Numbered from the stretch's first letter, positions 7,982-17,047 are shown. The stretch is DNA of 64,000 nucleotides from Malaciobacter pacificus (GCF_004214795.1 NZ_CP035928.1:1612001-1676000), one strand, 5' to 3'. Translations and numbers: made by a program. The notes: generated by a model from the sequence alone, not told the origin.

Positions 7982-8683
7982 ATGCAATTTGATAATTTAA
8001 TCCATGGAAAACTAATAAAAAGATATAAAAGATTTTTAGCTGATATTACACTTGATGATGGCACTGAAATTACTGCTCATGTTCCAAATAGTGGAGCTAT
8101 GACTTCTTGTATTGAAGAAGCTTGTGATGTATGGGTATCACACCATGATAACCCAAAAAGAAAACTAAAATATACTTTAGAACTTACAAAAATGGGAAAT
8201 GAGTTAATCTGTACAAATACAGGAGTTGCAAATAAAATTGCAATTGAGGCTATACAAAATGGAGTTATAAAAGAACTTCAAGATTATGATAATCTAAAAC
8301 CTGAGCAAAAATATGGAAATCAAAACTCTAGAATCGATATATTATTATGGAATGAAAATTCTGATAAAGAATGTTTTGTAGAAATCAAAAGTGTTAGTTT
8401 AAACCTTGGGGATACTCTAGCTTTCCCTGATGCAAAAACTACAAGAGGTCAAAAGCACCTTGAAGAGCTTAGAGATATGGTTACTGAAGGTCATAGAGCA
8501 GTTATGTTATATGTTATTCAAAGAACTGACAAATTACCTTTTAGAATTGCAAGAGAGATTGATAAGAAATATGATGAGATATTTAAAGAAGTAACTAATC
8601 AAGGAGTTGAAGTATTGGTTTATCAATCAGATATAAATCATCAAGAGATAAATATTGTAAAAAAAATAAACTATACTTACTAA
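7982..8683 (+). CDS. sfsA: SfsA family DNA/RNA nuclease-like protein
   Basis: The 233-aa protein matches SfsA along its length. It begins with the OB-like part (GKLIKRYKRFLADITLDDG, HVPNSGAMTSC). The PD-(D/E)XK-like core follows, with RIDILLWN, CFVEIKSVSL, FPDAKTTRGQKHLEEL and AVMLYVIQRTD. SfsA was named for stimulating maltose genes in E. coli, and the family has nucleic-acid binding or nuclease activity. The length is normal. It is the first gene of the ordinary chromosomal block, with an AGGAAG-type ribosome site and its own upstream gap. It may be read together with the motor pair 57 bp downstream. Confidence 0.9.
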   Translation: MQFDNLIHGKLIKRYKRFLADITLDDGTEITAHVPNSGAMTSCIEEACDVWVSHHDNPKRKLKYTLELTKMGNELICTNTGVANKIAIEAIQNGVIKELQDYDNLKPEQKYGNQNSRIDILLWNENSDKECFVEIKSVSLNLGDTLAFPDAKTTRGQKHLEELRDMVTEGHRAVMLYVIQRTDKLPFRIAREIDKKYDEIFKEVTNQGVEVLVYQSDINHQEINIVKKINYTY

Positions 8684-8740
8684 ATTTTGTTATACAATGG
8701 TTAATAAATTTTAGATATTATTTTTCATAAGGAATAAAAC

Positions 8741-9961
8741 ATGGTTACAAGAGAAGACTTTATATTTTTAAATAAAAATTTTTACACTCATTGTAAGGCA
8801 ACAGCAAGAATATTCAATCTTCTAACTGTTCCTACAATAATTTTTGCCTTAGTAATACTTGGATATTTTGGTTATTTTCCTCTAAAAGTTGAACTACATA
8901 GTGTTGTTTTAATTGGTTTTATTTATTTTATATACCTATTTTTTGTAAGACATAATGCATATTATGTATCTTGTAAATTTAAAGCACAATATAAACTTTT
9001 AGTTGAACATTTAAAAAACTATATAAATGACAATCTTCTTACAATTGGTGATACAACTAAAGCAAATGGTAGTGTTGATGATTTTTTAAAAGAGTTCACA
9101 AGTAATATTAGAAATACAAACTTTTCATCAATCGCCTCAGGTGTTTTCCCTACTCTTGGAATTTTAGGTACTTTTATATCAATTGCATTTAGTATGCCTG
9201 ATTTCAGCTCTGGTACATCAAGTGCACTAGAAAAAGAGATTACCGTACTTTTAGGTGGTGTTGGTACTGCTTTTTATGTATCTATTTATGGTATTTTTCT
9301 TTCACTTTGGTGGATATTTTTTGAAAAGATTGGAATGAGTAGATTCGAACATGATACTTTTATTATCAAAGAGAATACAAAATCTTTCTTTTGGACAAAA
9401 CTTGATATTGAATCTATTCACTTACAAAGTAGCATGAAAAACTTTGAAAAAATGAGTCAATTATTTGAACAAATAACATCAACAAACTTATTAAATACAA
9501 TAAATACTTCTTTAGAAAAAAGAGCACAAATTGTTGAGTCAATTATAAAAGAAGAAGAGTTATTAGTTCATAATATAAAAATAAATATTGAAAACTTTGA
9601 AAAACTTTTTGACCAAATAAAACTTATGACTTTAAATATTGAAAATAATATGTCTAAGTTCACAGAACAAAAAGATGATTATGAAAATAGTACAAAAATA
9701 TTAAGTGAAAATATTGAAAGTCTAAACTCTACTTTAAGTAACTTAAATTCAACTAATGTTCAAGAAATCTATTCAAGTGTTATTAAAAATATTAACACTA
9801 TGAAAAATGAAACAGATAAAATTAGATGGAAATTTACTCAAGATTTAGATGATTATGATTCAAAATTTAGTGAAAAACTAAAAAACTCACTAGAAGCTAT
9901 AGATAATCAAACAGTTAAAATCATTGAAGATTTAAAAGAGTTTAAAGAGATCTCAAAATAG
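8741..9961 (+). CDS. MotA/TolQ/ExbB-family proton-channel protein (ZorA-like)
   Basis: The 406-aa protein has two N-terminal membrane helices (about residues 20-45 and 50-70). Two more follow in FPTLGILGTFISIAF (near 140) and LLGGVGTAFYVSIYGIFLS (near 170), the MotA/TolQ/ExbB channel signature. The last 170 residues form a long soluble coiled coil. It is followed after 2 bp by an OmpA/MotB-type partner, so the two should form a stator-like ion-driven complex. The tail recalls ZorA of Zorya anti-phage systems, but no ZorC/ZorD genes are here and the tail is short. Flagellar MotA, TolQ or a housekeeping pair are less likely given the tail. The function is unknown. Confidence 0.8.
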   Translation: MVTREDFIFLNKNFYTHCKATARIFNLLTVPTIIFALVILGYFGYFPLKVELHSVVLIGFIYFIYLFFVRHNAYYVSCKFKAQYKLLVEHLKNYINDNLLTIGDTTKANGSVDDFLKEFTSNIRNTNFSSIASGVFPTLGILGTFISIAFSMPDFSSGTSSALEKEITVLLGGVGTAFYVSIYGIFLSLWWIFFEKIGMSRFEHDTFIIKENTKSFFWTKLDIESIHLQSSMKNFEKMSQLFEQITSTNLLNTINTSLEKRAQIVESIIKEEELLVHNIKINIENFEKLFDQIKLMTLNIENNMSKFTEQKDDYENSTKILSENIESLNSTLSNLNSTNVQEIYSSVIKNINTMKNETDKIRWKFTQDLDDYDSKFSEKLKNSLEAIDNQTVKIIEDLKEFKEISK

Positions 9962-9963
9962 CC

Positions 9964-11073
9964 ATGTACAATAATAACAAAGAAAACAACGAAAACTTCT
10001 GGATATCTTATGCAGATTTAATGGCTGGATTACTATTTGTTTTTATACTTGTAATTGGAGCTATTATTATAAAATATCTCTTTACTCAAACTGATTTACA
10101 AGCTATTAAAACAGATTTAGAAAAAGAGAAAATTGCTTTAAATATGAGTGAAGAGGAGTTAAAAAATAGAAAAACTCAATTAGAAGAAATAAATAAAAAA
10201 CTCAACTCAACACTAGAAGAGAATACTAGACTTGCATTTGATTTAGCTAGGTCTCAAAAATTATATGAACAAATAAAAACAAGTGAAGGTAATTTAAAAG
10301 TTTCACTTGATGAAGCACTAAAACAAGTAAGTTTAACAAATGAAGAAGTAGAAAAATTAAAAGCTTTACTTTTAGATTATGAATTAAAACTAAAAAATGA
10401 AACTTCACAAAAAGATGAACTTATAGTAAAACTTGATGAAAAAAACAATTTTATAAAACTAAAAGATGATGAGTTATCTCTACTTCAAGATAAACTCTTA
10501 GAACAATTAAAAATCCATCAAAAACTTGTAGAAGATTTTGATATAACAAAAACAAAAATCAAGCATCTTACAGGTATTAAATTAACTGTTATTTCAAAAT
10601 TAAAAGAGAAACTTGGTAATTCAATAGATATTGATGCTAAAAGTGGTGCGATAAAATTCTCTTCTAATATTTTATTTGGACAAGGTGAATACAAACTAAA
10701 AGAGGATTCAAAACAAGAATTAAAAAATATTTTAAAAAACTATATGTCTGCACTTTTTGATAATGAAGATATAAAAAAGTATATTGATAGTATTACAATA
10801 GAAGGTCATACTAATAGTGATGGAACTTATCTTGCAAACTTAGAGCTTTCTCAACAAAGAGCTTTAGAGGTTATGAAATTTTTGTATGAGTCAAATATCG
10901 TAGACAATGAGTTACTTACAAAATATGTTAGTGCAAGTGGTAGGTCTTATTCTGATATGATTTTACAAAATGGAATAGAAGATAAAAATGCTTCAAGAAG
11001 AATTGAAATCAAATTTAGAATTAAAAATGAAACAGCTATTAAAGAGCTTCAAAACTATTTGGAAAAGCAATGA
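9964..11073 (+). CDS. OmpA/MotB-family peptidoglycan-binding partner (ZorB-like)
   Basis: The 369-aa protein has a short N-terminus with FWISYADLMAGLLFVFILV. Here the Asp in YADLMAG is the expected ion-binding residue at the start of the single membrane helix (about 15-38). A long charged coiled coil follows (about 45-210). The C-terminal OmpA domain has IEGHTNSDGTYLANLELSQQRA and ASRRIEIKF, the peptidoglycan-binding pattern. It starts 2 bp after the channel gene stops, so the two are translated together. The coiled coil would project the OmpA domain to the cell wall. The channel plus OmpA arrangement matches MotAB, TolQR and ZorAB. Confidence 0.85.
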   Translation: MYNNNKENNENFWISYADLMAGLLFVFILVIGAIIIKYLFTQTDLQAIKTDLEKEKIALNMSEEELKNRKTQLEEINKKLNSTLEENTRLAFDLARSQKLYEQIKTSEGNLKVSLDEALKQVSLTNEEVEKLKALLLDYELKLKNETSQKDELIVKLDEKNNFIKLKDDELSLLQDKLLEQLKIHQKLVEDFDITKTKIKHLTGIKLTVISKLKEKLGNSIDIDAKSGAIKFSSNILFGQGEYKLKEDSKQELKNILKNYMSALFDNEDIKKYIDSITIEGHTNSDGTYLANLELSQQRALEVMKFLYESNIVDNELLTKYVSASGRSYSDMILQNGIEDKNASRRIEIKFRIKNETAIKELQNYLEKQ

Positions 11074-11189
11074 AAAATTATCTTTATGAGCCAAAAAACT
11101 TAAAAAACTTAGCTAAAGAGATAGAAAAAAAGCTAGAAGAGAAGAAAAACTCTAGCTTTTTTGTAAAAATCAAAAACTTATTTAAGTAA
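11070..11189 (+). CDS. Possible 39-aa basic peptide coupled to the motor pair
   Basis: A short ORF starts with an ATGA overlap on the stop of the OmpA-like gene (MKNYLYEPKNLKNLAKEIEKKLEEKK...). It is lysine-rich, helical and ends FFVKIKNLFK, which could be an amphipathic membrane-binding tail. Against it, a terminator-like hairpin followed by a T run (11126-11162) lies inside it, and its end overlaps the convergent sugar dehydrogenase gene by 12 bp. It may be a real coupled microprotein or chance. Confidence 0.4.
   Translation: MKNYLYEPKNLKNLAKEIEKKLEEKKNSSFFVKIKNLFK
11126..11162 (+). terminator. Rho-independent terminator-like hairpin after the motor pair
   Basis: AAAGCTAG...GAG pairs with CTCTAGCTTT across an A-rich loop and is followed by a T run (TTTTTTG). 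It would end the sfsA/motor transcript. It sits within the possible 39-aa ORF. Confidence 0.5.
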
Positions 11190-12242
11190 ATAAACCTTAC
11201 CACTATCAGTACTAAAATATATTAATCCCTTTGGAGAAATTGCTATATGTCGTATTCTCTCTCCTAATTTATCTAAAATTCTATCCTCTTTTATAATATT
11301 AAAATTTTTATCTAAAGTTAAAATATTAATATGTGTTGACTTTAAAGCACCAGCTAATAATTTGCCCTTTAAATCTTCATAAATATCCCCATCATAATAT
11401 ACTAATGAACTTGGTGCAATTGAAGGAACATAATATTTTTTTGCATCTTTCATTCCCTCTTTATGCTTTACACCAACAGAAGAAATATTCCAGTACTCTT
11501 TTCCCCAAGAAACTTCAGGCCAACCATAGTTTTGTGCTTTTTGTACTAAATTAATTTCATCTCCACCCCTAGGTCCATGTTCAATTTCCCAAAGTTTTTT
11601 ATTAACTTTGTCATAAAAAAGCCCTTGAGGGTTTCTATGACCAAAACTGTATATTTCATCTAAAATATTTTTATCATCTACAAAAGGATTATTTTTAGGA
11701 ATTGTTCCATCAAGATTAAGTCTCATTATAGTTCCTGCATGATTCTTTAAATTCTGTGCATTTGCCCTAACACCTCTATCCCCCACTCCAAAATAAAGAT
11801 TTCCCTTCTCATCAAATGTAATTCTACTTCCAAAATGGACATTTTTTGATGTTAACGACTTAGTTACTAAAATATCTTGAAAATTTACTAAGCTGTCTTT
11901 TTCAAATATTGCCTTTGCCAAAGTTGTAGCACCTTTAGAGTCAATATTTTTCACATACGTAAAATAAATAGTTTTATCATCTTTGAAATTAGGTGAAATC
12001 TTTACATCAAGTAAACCAGCTTGACCTTTATTATAAACCTCAAACTGCTTTAATATTTTTGTGTCTTTTTTCTTTAAATCATAAAGTAAAATTCTTCCAT
12101 CTTTTATTGTAAGTATCATTTTATTTTCATTTATAAAATCCATACCCCAAACAACACCTAAATTTGACACTAACTCTTTCCCTTGATATTTTGCATATAG
12201 TGGGATTTGAATAAGTAATAAAAATGTGATTATAAATTTCAT
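11178..12242 (-). CDS. PQQ-dependent aldose sugar dehydrogenase-like protein (exported)
   Basis: The 354-aa product starts with a signal peptide (MKFIITFLLLIQIPLYA). The rest is a six-bladed beta-propeller of the soluble glucose dehydrogenase/YliI family: VVWGMDFINENKMILT, HFGSRITFDEKGNLYFGVGDRG, SFGHRNPQGLFYD, WEIEHGPRGGDEINLV, and HIAISPKGLIYFSTDSG at the end. The GHRNPQG and EHGPRGGDE motifs hold PQQ/metal-binding residues. The enzyme oxidises sugars in the periplasm. No PQQ synthesis genes are in the window, so it may take up external PQQ or have a different use. It is convergent with the motor genes. Confidence 0.85.
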   Translation of the reverse strand: MKFIITFLLLIQIPLYAKYQGKELVSNLGVVWGMDFINENKMILTIKDGRILLYDLKKKDTKILKQFEVYNKGQAGLLDVKISPNFKDDKTIYFTYVKNIDSKGATTLAKAIFEKDSLVNFQDILVTKSLTSKNVHFGSRITFDEKGNLYFGVGDRGVRANAQNLKNHAGTIMRLNLDGTIPKNNPFVDDKNILDEIYSFGHRNPQGLFYDKVNKKLWEIEHGPRGGDEINLVQKAQNYGWPEVSWGKEYWNISSVGVKHKEGMKDAKKYYVPSIAPSSLVYYDGDIYEDLKGKLLAGALKSTHINILTLDKNFNIIKEDRILDKLGERIRHIAISPKGLIYFSTDSGKVYLLK

Positions 12243-12395
12243 AGTATTCCTCAGTATCTTTTATTTAATTATATCTTTTAAATGTTAATTCACTGTTTAG
12301 TTAAGAAACATAAGTATTTCTTATTAAACATTTATTAAGTAAAATTATATGATAATTTAAATTACGAGAATTAGTCAATTATTAAGGATTAAAAG

Positions 12396-12590
12396 ATGAA
12401 TAAATTTGATAAATTTAGAGCTTTTTGTAGACCATTTAGAATTGTTATTGGATTAGTATTAATTGCCATTGGATTTTTCTTAGATAATCCATGGTTTTAC
12501 TTAGGAGTAATACCTTTGATTGCTGGACTTGCAGACTTTTGTCCAGTATGTATTATTAGTAAAAAATGTACACCAAAAAATTTACAGTAA
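12396..12590 (+). CDS. Small inner-membrane protein, DUF2892/YgaP-like
   Basis: The 64-aa protein has two membrane helices (residues 15-30 and 32-48) and an N-terminal FDKFRAFCRPFRIVIGL. The second half has FYLGVIPLIAGLADFCPVC, the usual pattern of DUF2892 proteins, often found as a membrane anchor of rhodanese-like YgaP. Here it stands alone with no rhodanese domain. An AAGGA ribosome site precedes ATG. A hairpin at the stop codon separates it from the convergent gene. Confidence 0.75.
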   Translation: MNKFDKFRAFCRPFRIVIGLVLIAIGFFLDNPWFYLGVIPLIAGLADFCPVCIISKKCTPKNLQ

Positions 12591-12607
12591 GGCTTAAATA
12601 GCCTTAC
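12587..12607. terminator. Bidirectional terminator hairpin between convergent genes
   Basis: GTAAGGCT pairs perfectly with AGCCTTAC around a 5-base loop. It overlaps the stop of the DUF2892 gene and directly abuts the stop of the zinc-ribbon membrane protein, so it can serve both. The T tract is weak. Confidence 0.6.
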
Positions 12608-12919
12608 TTAGCTTAATTCACAACCACAGTTATCGCACTCTTTTCGAAACCATCCTCGTCCTGGATATTTTCCACAATTAGGACATTTCCATAAAAAAAA
12701 CATGTAACCAATATAGATTATAAATCCTGCAATTGAAGCATTAAACCAGATATCTTTTGTCACGCCAAATAATTCACTTTGCTCTTTTATTGTTAAAACA
12801 ATTGTTGGAGTTAAAAGTAAAAAGAATAAAAAAGCAGTGATTTGAGCATTTTTTATTACCTTTGCAAACTCTTTTTTGATTTTTTCATTATTACTATTTT
12901 GTCTTGATTTTTTACCCAA
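12608..12919 (-). CDS. Small membrane protein with C-terminal zinc ribbon
   Basis: The 103-aa protein has a basic N-terminus and two membrane helices (about residues 28-47 and 58-76). The C-terminal zinc ribbon has CPNCGKYPGRGWFRKECDNC, with two CxxC pairs. The family is not named here. Membrane proteins of this layout are common and poorly studied. Its start lies 10 bp after the stop of the upstream hydrolase gene, so the two are probably one transcript. Confidence 0.7.
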   Translation of the reverse strand: MGKKSRQNSNNEKIKKEFAKVIKNAQITAFLFFLLLTPTIVLTIKEQSELFGVTKDIWFNASIAGFIIYIGYMFFLWKCPNCGKYPGRGWFRKECDNCGCELS

Positions 12920-12928
12920 AGTATTTTC

Positions 12929-13804
12929 CTATCTAAAAAATTTTCTAAATTCATCAATTACATCAAAAGGTGCTTCTTCTGCTAAGAAATGACCACACTC
13001 TAAAGCTTTTCCACTTACATCTTTTGCATAATCTTTCCAAACATCTATTACATTATAATTTTTATTTATAAAGCCTTTTTCACCCCATAAAACTAAAAGA
13101 GGCATACTGATCTTTTTATCACGAGAAAAAGCATCATCATTCATATCAACAGTTGCTGAAGCTCTATAGTCTTCACAAGTTGAATGAATCATATCTTTAT
13201 CAAAGCATCTCACATACTGTTTTACTGCATCTTCATTAAATGTTGCACCTGGTGCACTCCATCTTTTTAATTTCTCTTTTAAATAATACTCTGCATTATT
13301 ACCTATTAAAGTTTCAGGTAATGGGTACTCTTGAATTAAAAAGAACCAATGATAATATCCCGTTGAAAAATTCATATCACTATTTAAAAACATATGGAAA
13401 GTTGGTGCAATATCAAGAACACTAACTTTTTTTATCATATGGGGATAATCTAAACAAATTCTATGCGTCACTCTAGCACCTCTATCATGCCCTGCTAAAT
13501 AGAACTCCTCATATCCCAACTCTTCCATAAGTTCAATCATATCATTTGCCATAACTTTTTTAGAATAGTTTTCATGGTTTTCTAAACCTTTTGGTTTCGA
13601 ACTATCTCCATAGCCTCTTAAATCTGGGCATATTACAAAATAATCATTTGATAATTCATTTGCAACAGATGCCCACATAACATGTGTTTGAGGATAACCA
13701 TGTAGTAAAAGTAAAGGTTCACCTCTACCTCCACTTACATAATTAATTTGAATATTGTCACTTGTAATAAATCTATCTTTTTTGAAGTTTTTGTTAAATA
13801 ACAC
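12929..13804 (-). CDS. Alpha/beta hydrolase, haloacetate dehalogenase / epoxide hydrolase type
   Basis: The 291-aa protein has LLLLHGYPQTHVMWASVA (oxyanion hole), ICPDLRGYGDSSKP, and the nucleophile elbow LAGHDRGARVTHRIC, where Asp, and not Ser, is the nucleophile. The catalytic His lies in ALECGHFLAEEAP near 270. GHDRGAR with two Arg residues is typical of fluoroacetate/haloacetate dehalogenases, whose Arg pair binds the carboxylate. Epoxide hydrolases are the close alternative. The enzyme is cytosolic. The length is normal for the family. It starts a two-gene unit with the zinc-ribbon protein. Confidence 0.8.
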   Translation of the reverse strand: MLFNKNFKKDRFITSDNIQINYVSGGRGEPLLLLHGYPQTHVMWASVANELSNDYFVICPDLRGYGDSSKPKGLENHENYSKKVMANDMIELMEELGYEEFYLAGHDRGARVTHRICLDYPHMIKKVSVLDIAPTFHMFLNSDMNFSTGYYHWFFLIQEYPLPETLIGNNAEYYLKEKLKRWSAPGATFNEDAVKQYVRCFDKDMIHSTCEDYRASATVDMNDDAFSRDKKISMPLLVLWGEKGFINKNYNVIDVWKDYAKDVSGKALECGHFLAEEAPFDVIDEFRKFFR

Positions 13805-13884
13805 AGATATAATCCTATCATTTTTTTGGGATTATATCTTCAAAACGTAGCATGAACACAACATTTTGGAGAAACTTCAAAATA

Positions 13885-14883
13885 TTATTTTTTATCCATT
13901 CTTCTATATTCTCCATCTAATTTTAGAGTTAATACTACATCGTTGTTTGAATTGTTTTTCCAATACCAACCATGTGTACCAATAAAAGTTGATACTCTAG
14001 AACCTGAATCTTTAGAAGAAGTAGTCTCTTTGAAGCTTTCAAAGTAACCATTTATCGAAGATGCTGGTTCTCCATGAAAATCAAAAAATAGATTTGTTTT
14101 AGGAGATGTTTCCCAAGAATAAATCAAGTTTTCATCTGGTATTTGCCAAACTTTATACTCTTTTTCTCCCTTGGCTTTTATAACAATTATTATTTCATCT
14201 TTGAAATTATTATTTTGAGATATACTAAATTTATATTCTGATAATTGCACAATAAAAAAATAAACTCCAGCAATAACAATAAAAGAGTTAACTACTAAAG
14301 AAAATAAATTAAAATTTTTACTTTTTCTAATAATATTAATAAATACTAACATCACAGCAAGTGCAATTATTTGTCCTAGCTCTATTCCTACATTAAAAGA
14401 TATAATATTTAAGAATAACTGATTTGGATCTAAAGGAAGTTGTTGAAGTCTCGTAGATAAACCTAAGCCATGAATTAAACCTAAAATAAAAATAAGTCCT
14501 AGCATCCTTGATGTAGTAAAATTGATAAATTTTCTAAATGTTCCTAAATTAATAATACCTATTAAACAAACACTTAATGCAATAATTGCATCAATTAAAT
14601 AATAGTTAATTTCTATTGAATTAAAAGTAGCATAAATTAAAGTTATAGAGTGACCAATAGTAAAAGTAGTGATATATTTAACAATATTTTTAAAAGATTG
14701 TAAAAAGAATATTATTCCTAAAACAAATAATAGATGATCATATCCCCAAAGCATATGAACAGCACCAACATAAATATAATGAAGATTTCCACCTTCAACA
14801 ATTATTTGCTTTTCTGCTTCGGACATTCCATGCCCTAATGAAACACTAACTAAACATAAAAATAACAAACATATTTTTAACAT
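13885..14883 (-). CDS. HupE/UreJ-family membrane protein
   Basis: The 332-aa protein has a signal peptide (MLKICLLFLCLVSVSLGHG) and several membrane helices. The family histidine motifs are present: YVGAVHMLWGYDHLLFVLG near residue 40, TTFTIGHSITL near 72, and FILGLIHGLGLS near 132. HupE/UreJ proteins are linked to nickel or related metal supply for hydrogenase or urease. The last 100 residues form a soluble domain (KGEKEYKVWQIPDENLIY...) not usual in short HupE. No hydrogenase or urease genes are nearby, so the substrate is unclear. Confidence 0.8.
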   Translation of the reverse strand: MLKICLLFLCLVSVSLGHGMSEAEKQIIVEGGNLHYIYVGAVHMLWGYDHLLFVLGIIFFLQSFKNIVKYITTFTIGHSITLIYATFNSIEINYYLIDAIIALSVCLIGIINLGTFRKFINFTTSRMLGLIFILGLIHGLGLSTRLQQLPLDPNQLFLNIISFNVGIELGQIIALAVMLVFINIIRKSKNFNLFSLVVNSFIVIAGVYFFIVQLSEYKFSISQNNNFKDEIIIVIKAKGEKEYKVWQIPDENLIYSWETSPKTNLFFDFHGEPASSINGYFESFKETTSSKDSGSRVSTFIGTHGWYWKNNSNNDVVLTLKLDGEYRRMDKK

Positions 14884-14944
14884 ATTCTAACTTCCACTAA
14901 AAAATTTAATAGAAGTCTAACTAAGAAATATAGCTTAAATATAA

Positions 14945-15649
14945 CTATTTAGTTTCCATCCATTTGTAAATTAATTTAGCTAATGTATCAGGGTCTTCTA
15001 ATGGTATATTATGACTAGAGCCTTCTCTTGTTATTACATTTAAATTTATATTTTCTTCTAAAAGTCTAGATAAAGATTCTTTATTTAGTAGTCTATCTTT
15101 TAAACTAACAAAAAACCACACTGGTAGTTTTAATTGATTTAAATCTTCAAATAAATCTAATCTATTAAAAGTGCTATTCATTTGAGTAATAAACGTATCT
15201 CTTCCTAAATCATTGTACATATTTTCTATAATACTAATTAATTCTAAATCACTTTGATTTTTTTCTTCTACCAAAGATTTAGCTTTTTCAAAACCTAAAG
15301 GTATAAAGCCTTCTTTTTTCATAGCTTCTACTTTTTCTTTTCTTTTTATCTCTTCTTTTGGGCTAGTTGCACTTGGAGTAACTGCTACTACAAAAAGTCT
15401 ATTTACTCTATGTTGATTTTTTAAAGTGAAGTAAGAAGCGATATATCCACCTAAAGAAAACCCTAAAATATTGATTTTTTCTTCATTTATTTCATTTAAA
15501 ATATGTTCATTTATTTCATCAAAATCTTCACTATTTGGAATAGGAAAATGAACTAATTCATATTTATCTTCTAAAAGTGGTTTAATTCTACTCCAAAGTC
15601 TTTCATCAGTCATTAGACCCGGAATAAGATATATTTTTTCTTTTTTCAT
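14945..15649 (-). CDS. Alpha/beta hydrolase (paralogue of the gene at 25325)
   Basis: The 234-aa protein starts KKEKIYLIPGLMTDERLWSR after its Met. It has the serine elbow ILGFSLGGYIASY near residue 70, and a late catalytic His in EGSSHNIPLEDP. It is closely similar to the protein at 25325-26023, which shares YLIPGLM-DERLWSR-KP-LEDKYEL. An earlier ATG at 15664 exists. I chose 15649 because an AGGAAAA site sits right before it and it begins 1 bp after the stop of the Csd4-like gene, so the two are coupled. The substrate is unknown. A cytosolic esterase/lipase-like fold is likely. Confidence 0.75.
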   Translation of the reverse strand: MKKEKIYLIPGLMTDERLWSRIKPLLEDKYELVHFPIPNSEDFDEINEHILNEINEEKINILGFSLGGYIASYFTLKNQHRVNRLFVVAVTPSATSPKEEIKRKEKVEAMKKEGFIPLGFEKAKSLVEEKNQSDLELISIIENMYNDLGRDTFITQMNSTFNRLDLFEDLNQLKLPVWFFVSLKDRLLNKESLSRLLEENINLNVITREGSSHNIPLEDPDTLAKLIYKWMETK

Positions 15650-15650
15650 A

Positions 15651-16943
15651 CTATTTTTCCTCAAAATTTAAAACAATCATCCCATAAAACTTACCATCTT
15701 TATAAAACTCTGCTCTATATTTTTTGTTCTCTTTATCTATTGAGTATCTATTTAAAATATCATCTTTATTGATTAAAATACCATCTTCACTATCTATTCC
15801 AGATTTACTATATCCAATGATATTTACTCTATATCCATTTTTAAGTATTTCAAAACTATTTTTAATATCTAAAATTGTTCCTAATTTTACATCTTGAATA
15901 TTCCCATCAACTTCTATTTTTATAGGTTTAGTTGCTTCTTTTATTTCAAAATATTGAGGATGGATACTACATATATGTTTATTCCCTATATAAAACCTAT
16001 ATACTCCTCCATATATTTTATAAGCCCCTAAAACATGAGAGAATTCTATTTTATTTCCCTCTTTTTTCATAGGAACAAATCTTAATGTTTTAGAGATATC
16101 TGTAAGTGGTATTTTTATATTATCATTAATAGTTACAGTTTCAAAATCATATATTTTAGCTTTTACATCATCATAATTAGAGATATCAAATTTTCTTTCA
16201 AACTCTATATCCATAATATTCATAAACTCTTCAATTGACTTTAACTGATAAATTACTTTTTGTGTTAAATCAGTAATATTTTTACTTGTTTCTATTGCAA
16301 AAGCTGGTTTATTGTGAGTTACAGCAAAAAAAGTAAGTGATAATTGTTGTTGTTCATCTTTAAATTTTGTTTCAGTGTTTTTTACACCAAATAAATGATG
16401 TTCTTTAAATAGTTCATCAGTATTCATTGCATTTTGGACTTGATTAGCAATTTTATCTAAATCCCCAAACTTTTCTAAACCATGAATTTTTTCTTGGTCT
16501 ATAATTGTTGCTTGTCCCCAAGCATTTGGATTAAAAATTGCATTTTCATATTTATGTCTATAAAAACCATATCCATCATGTAAATTTAAAATTAAGTCTA
16601 CTTTTTCATCTAATATAACTTTTTTTATTTTAGTTACAATTTCATAATCTTCATCATGCTCTTTTATAGAACTAAATTTTCTATTCATATCACCATAAAT
16701 TCCTCTTTCATTCATAATGATACTATCAAAGTTCAAGTTTGGAGTAAGCCATAATGAACCTTTTTTTATATTGTAATATTTCTCTAAAAAAGCACCTGCG
16801 AAGTATCCACCTGGCTCATTTCCATGAATACCACCAATAACAAGTAGTGTATTTCCTTTAATCTCACCCTCTTTTTTAAATAAAGTGTATTCTAAGTTAG
16901 CAGCATAAATAAAAAAAGGAATAAAAAGGAATAAAAATCTCAT
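15651..16943 (-). CDS. csd4: Csd4/Pgp1-type M14 peptidoglycan DL-carboxypeptidase
   Basis: The 430-aa exported protein (signal MRFLFLFIPFFIYAA) has zinc-ligand motif GGIHGNEPGG near residue 37 and the second His in LILNLHDGYGFYRH near 120. The catalytic Glu region is around NKPAFAIETSKN near 210, followed by beta-rich accessory domains. This order and length (about 430-440 aa) match H. pylori Csd4 and C. jejuni Pgp1, which trim tripeptide stems in the cell wall and set helical cell shape. The first ligand is His here, while as I recall H. pylori Csd4 uses Gln at this place. It is coupled to the downstream hydrolase. Confidence 0.85.
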   Translation of the reverse strand: MRFLFLFIPFFIYAANLEYTLFKKEGEIKGNTLLVIGGIHGNEPGGYFAGAFLEKYYNIKKGSLWLTPNLNFDSIIMNERGIYGDMNRKFSSIKEHDEDYEIVTKIKKVILDEKVDLILNLHDGYGFYRHKYENAIFNPNAWGQATIIDQEKIHGLEKFGDLDKIANQVQNAMNTDELFKEHHLFGVKNTETKFKDEQQQLSLTFFAVTHNKPAFAIETSKNITDLTQKVIYQLKSIEEFMNIMDIEFERKFDISNYDDVKAKIYDFETVTINDNIKIPLTDISKTLRFVPMKKEGNKIEFSHVLGAYKIYGGVYRFYIGNKHICSIHPQYFEIKEATKPIKIEVDGNIQDVKLGTILDIKNSFEILKNGYRVNIIGYSKSGIDSEDGILINKDDILNRYSIDKENKKYRAEFYKDGKFYGMIVLNFEEK

Positions 16944-17047
16944 AAGTCTCCTAAATGTAAATAAAAATTTTGCAATTAGCCCATAATTGCGCTGAATAAT
17001 ATCACATCACATTTTAGAAGATGGTTAAAAATTATTTGTTTAAATTT

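Noticed and set aside
8741-11073. Complete Zorya defence system
   Set aside because: Only the motor pair is present. The next genes are a sugar dehydrogenase and small membrane proteins, with no ZorC/ZorD/ZorE.
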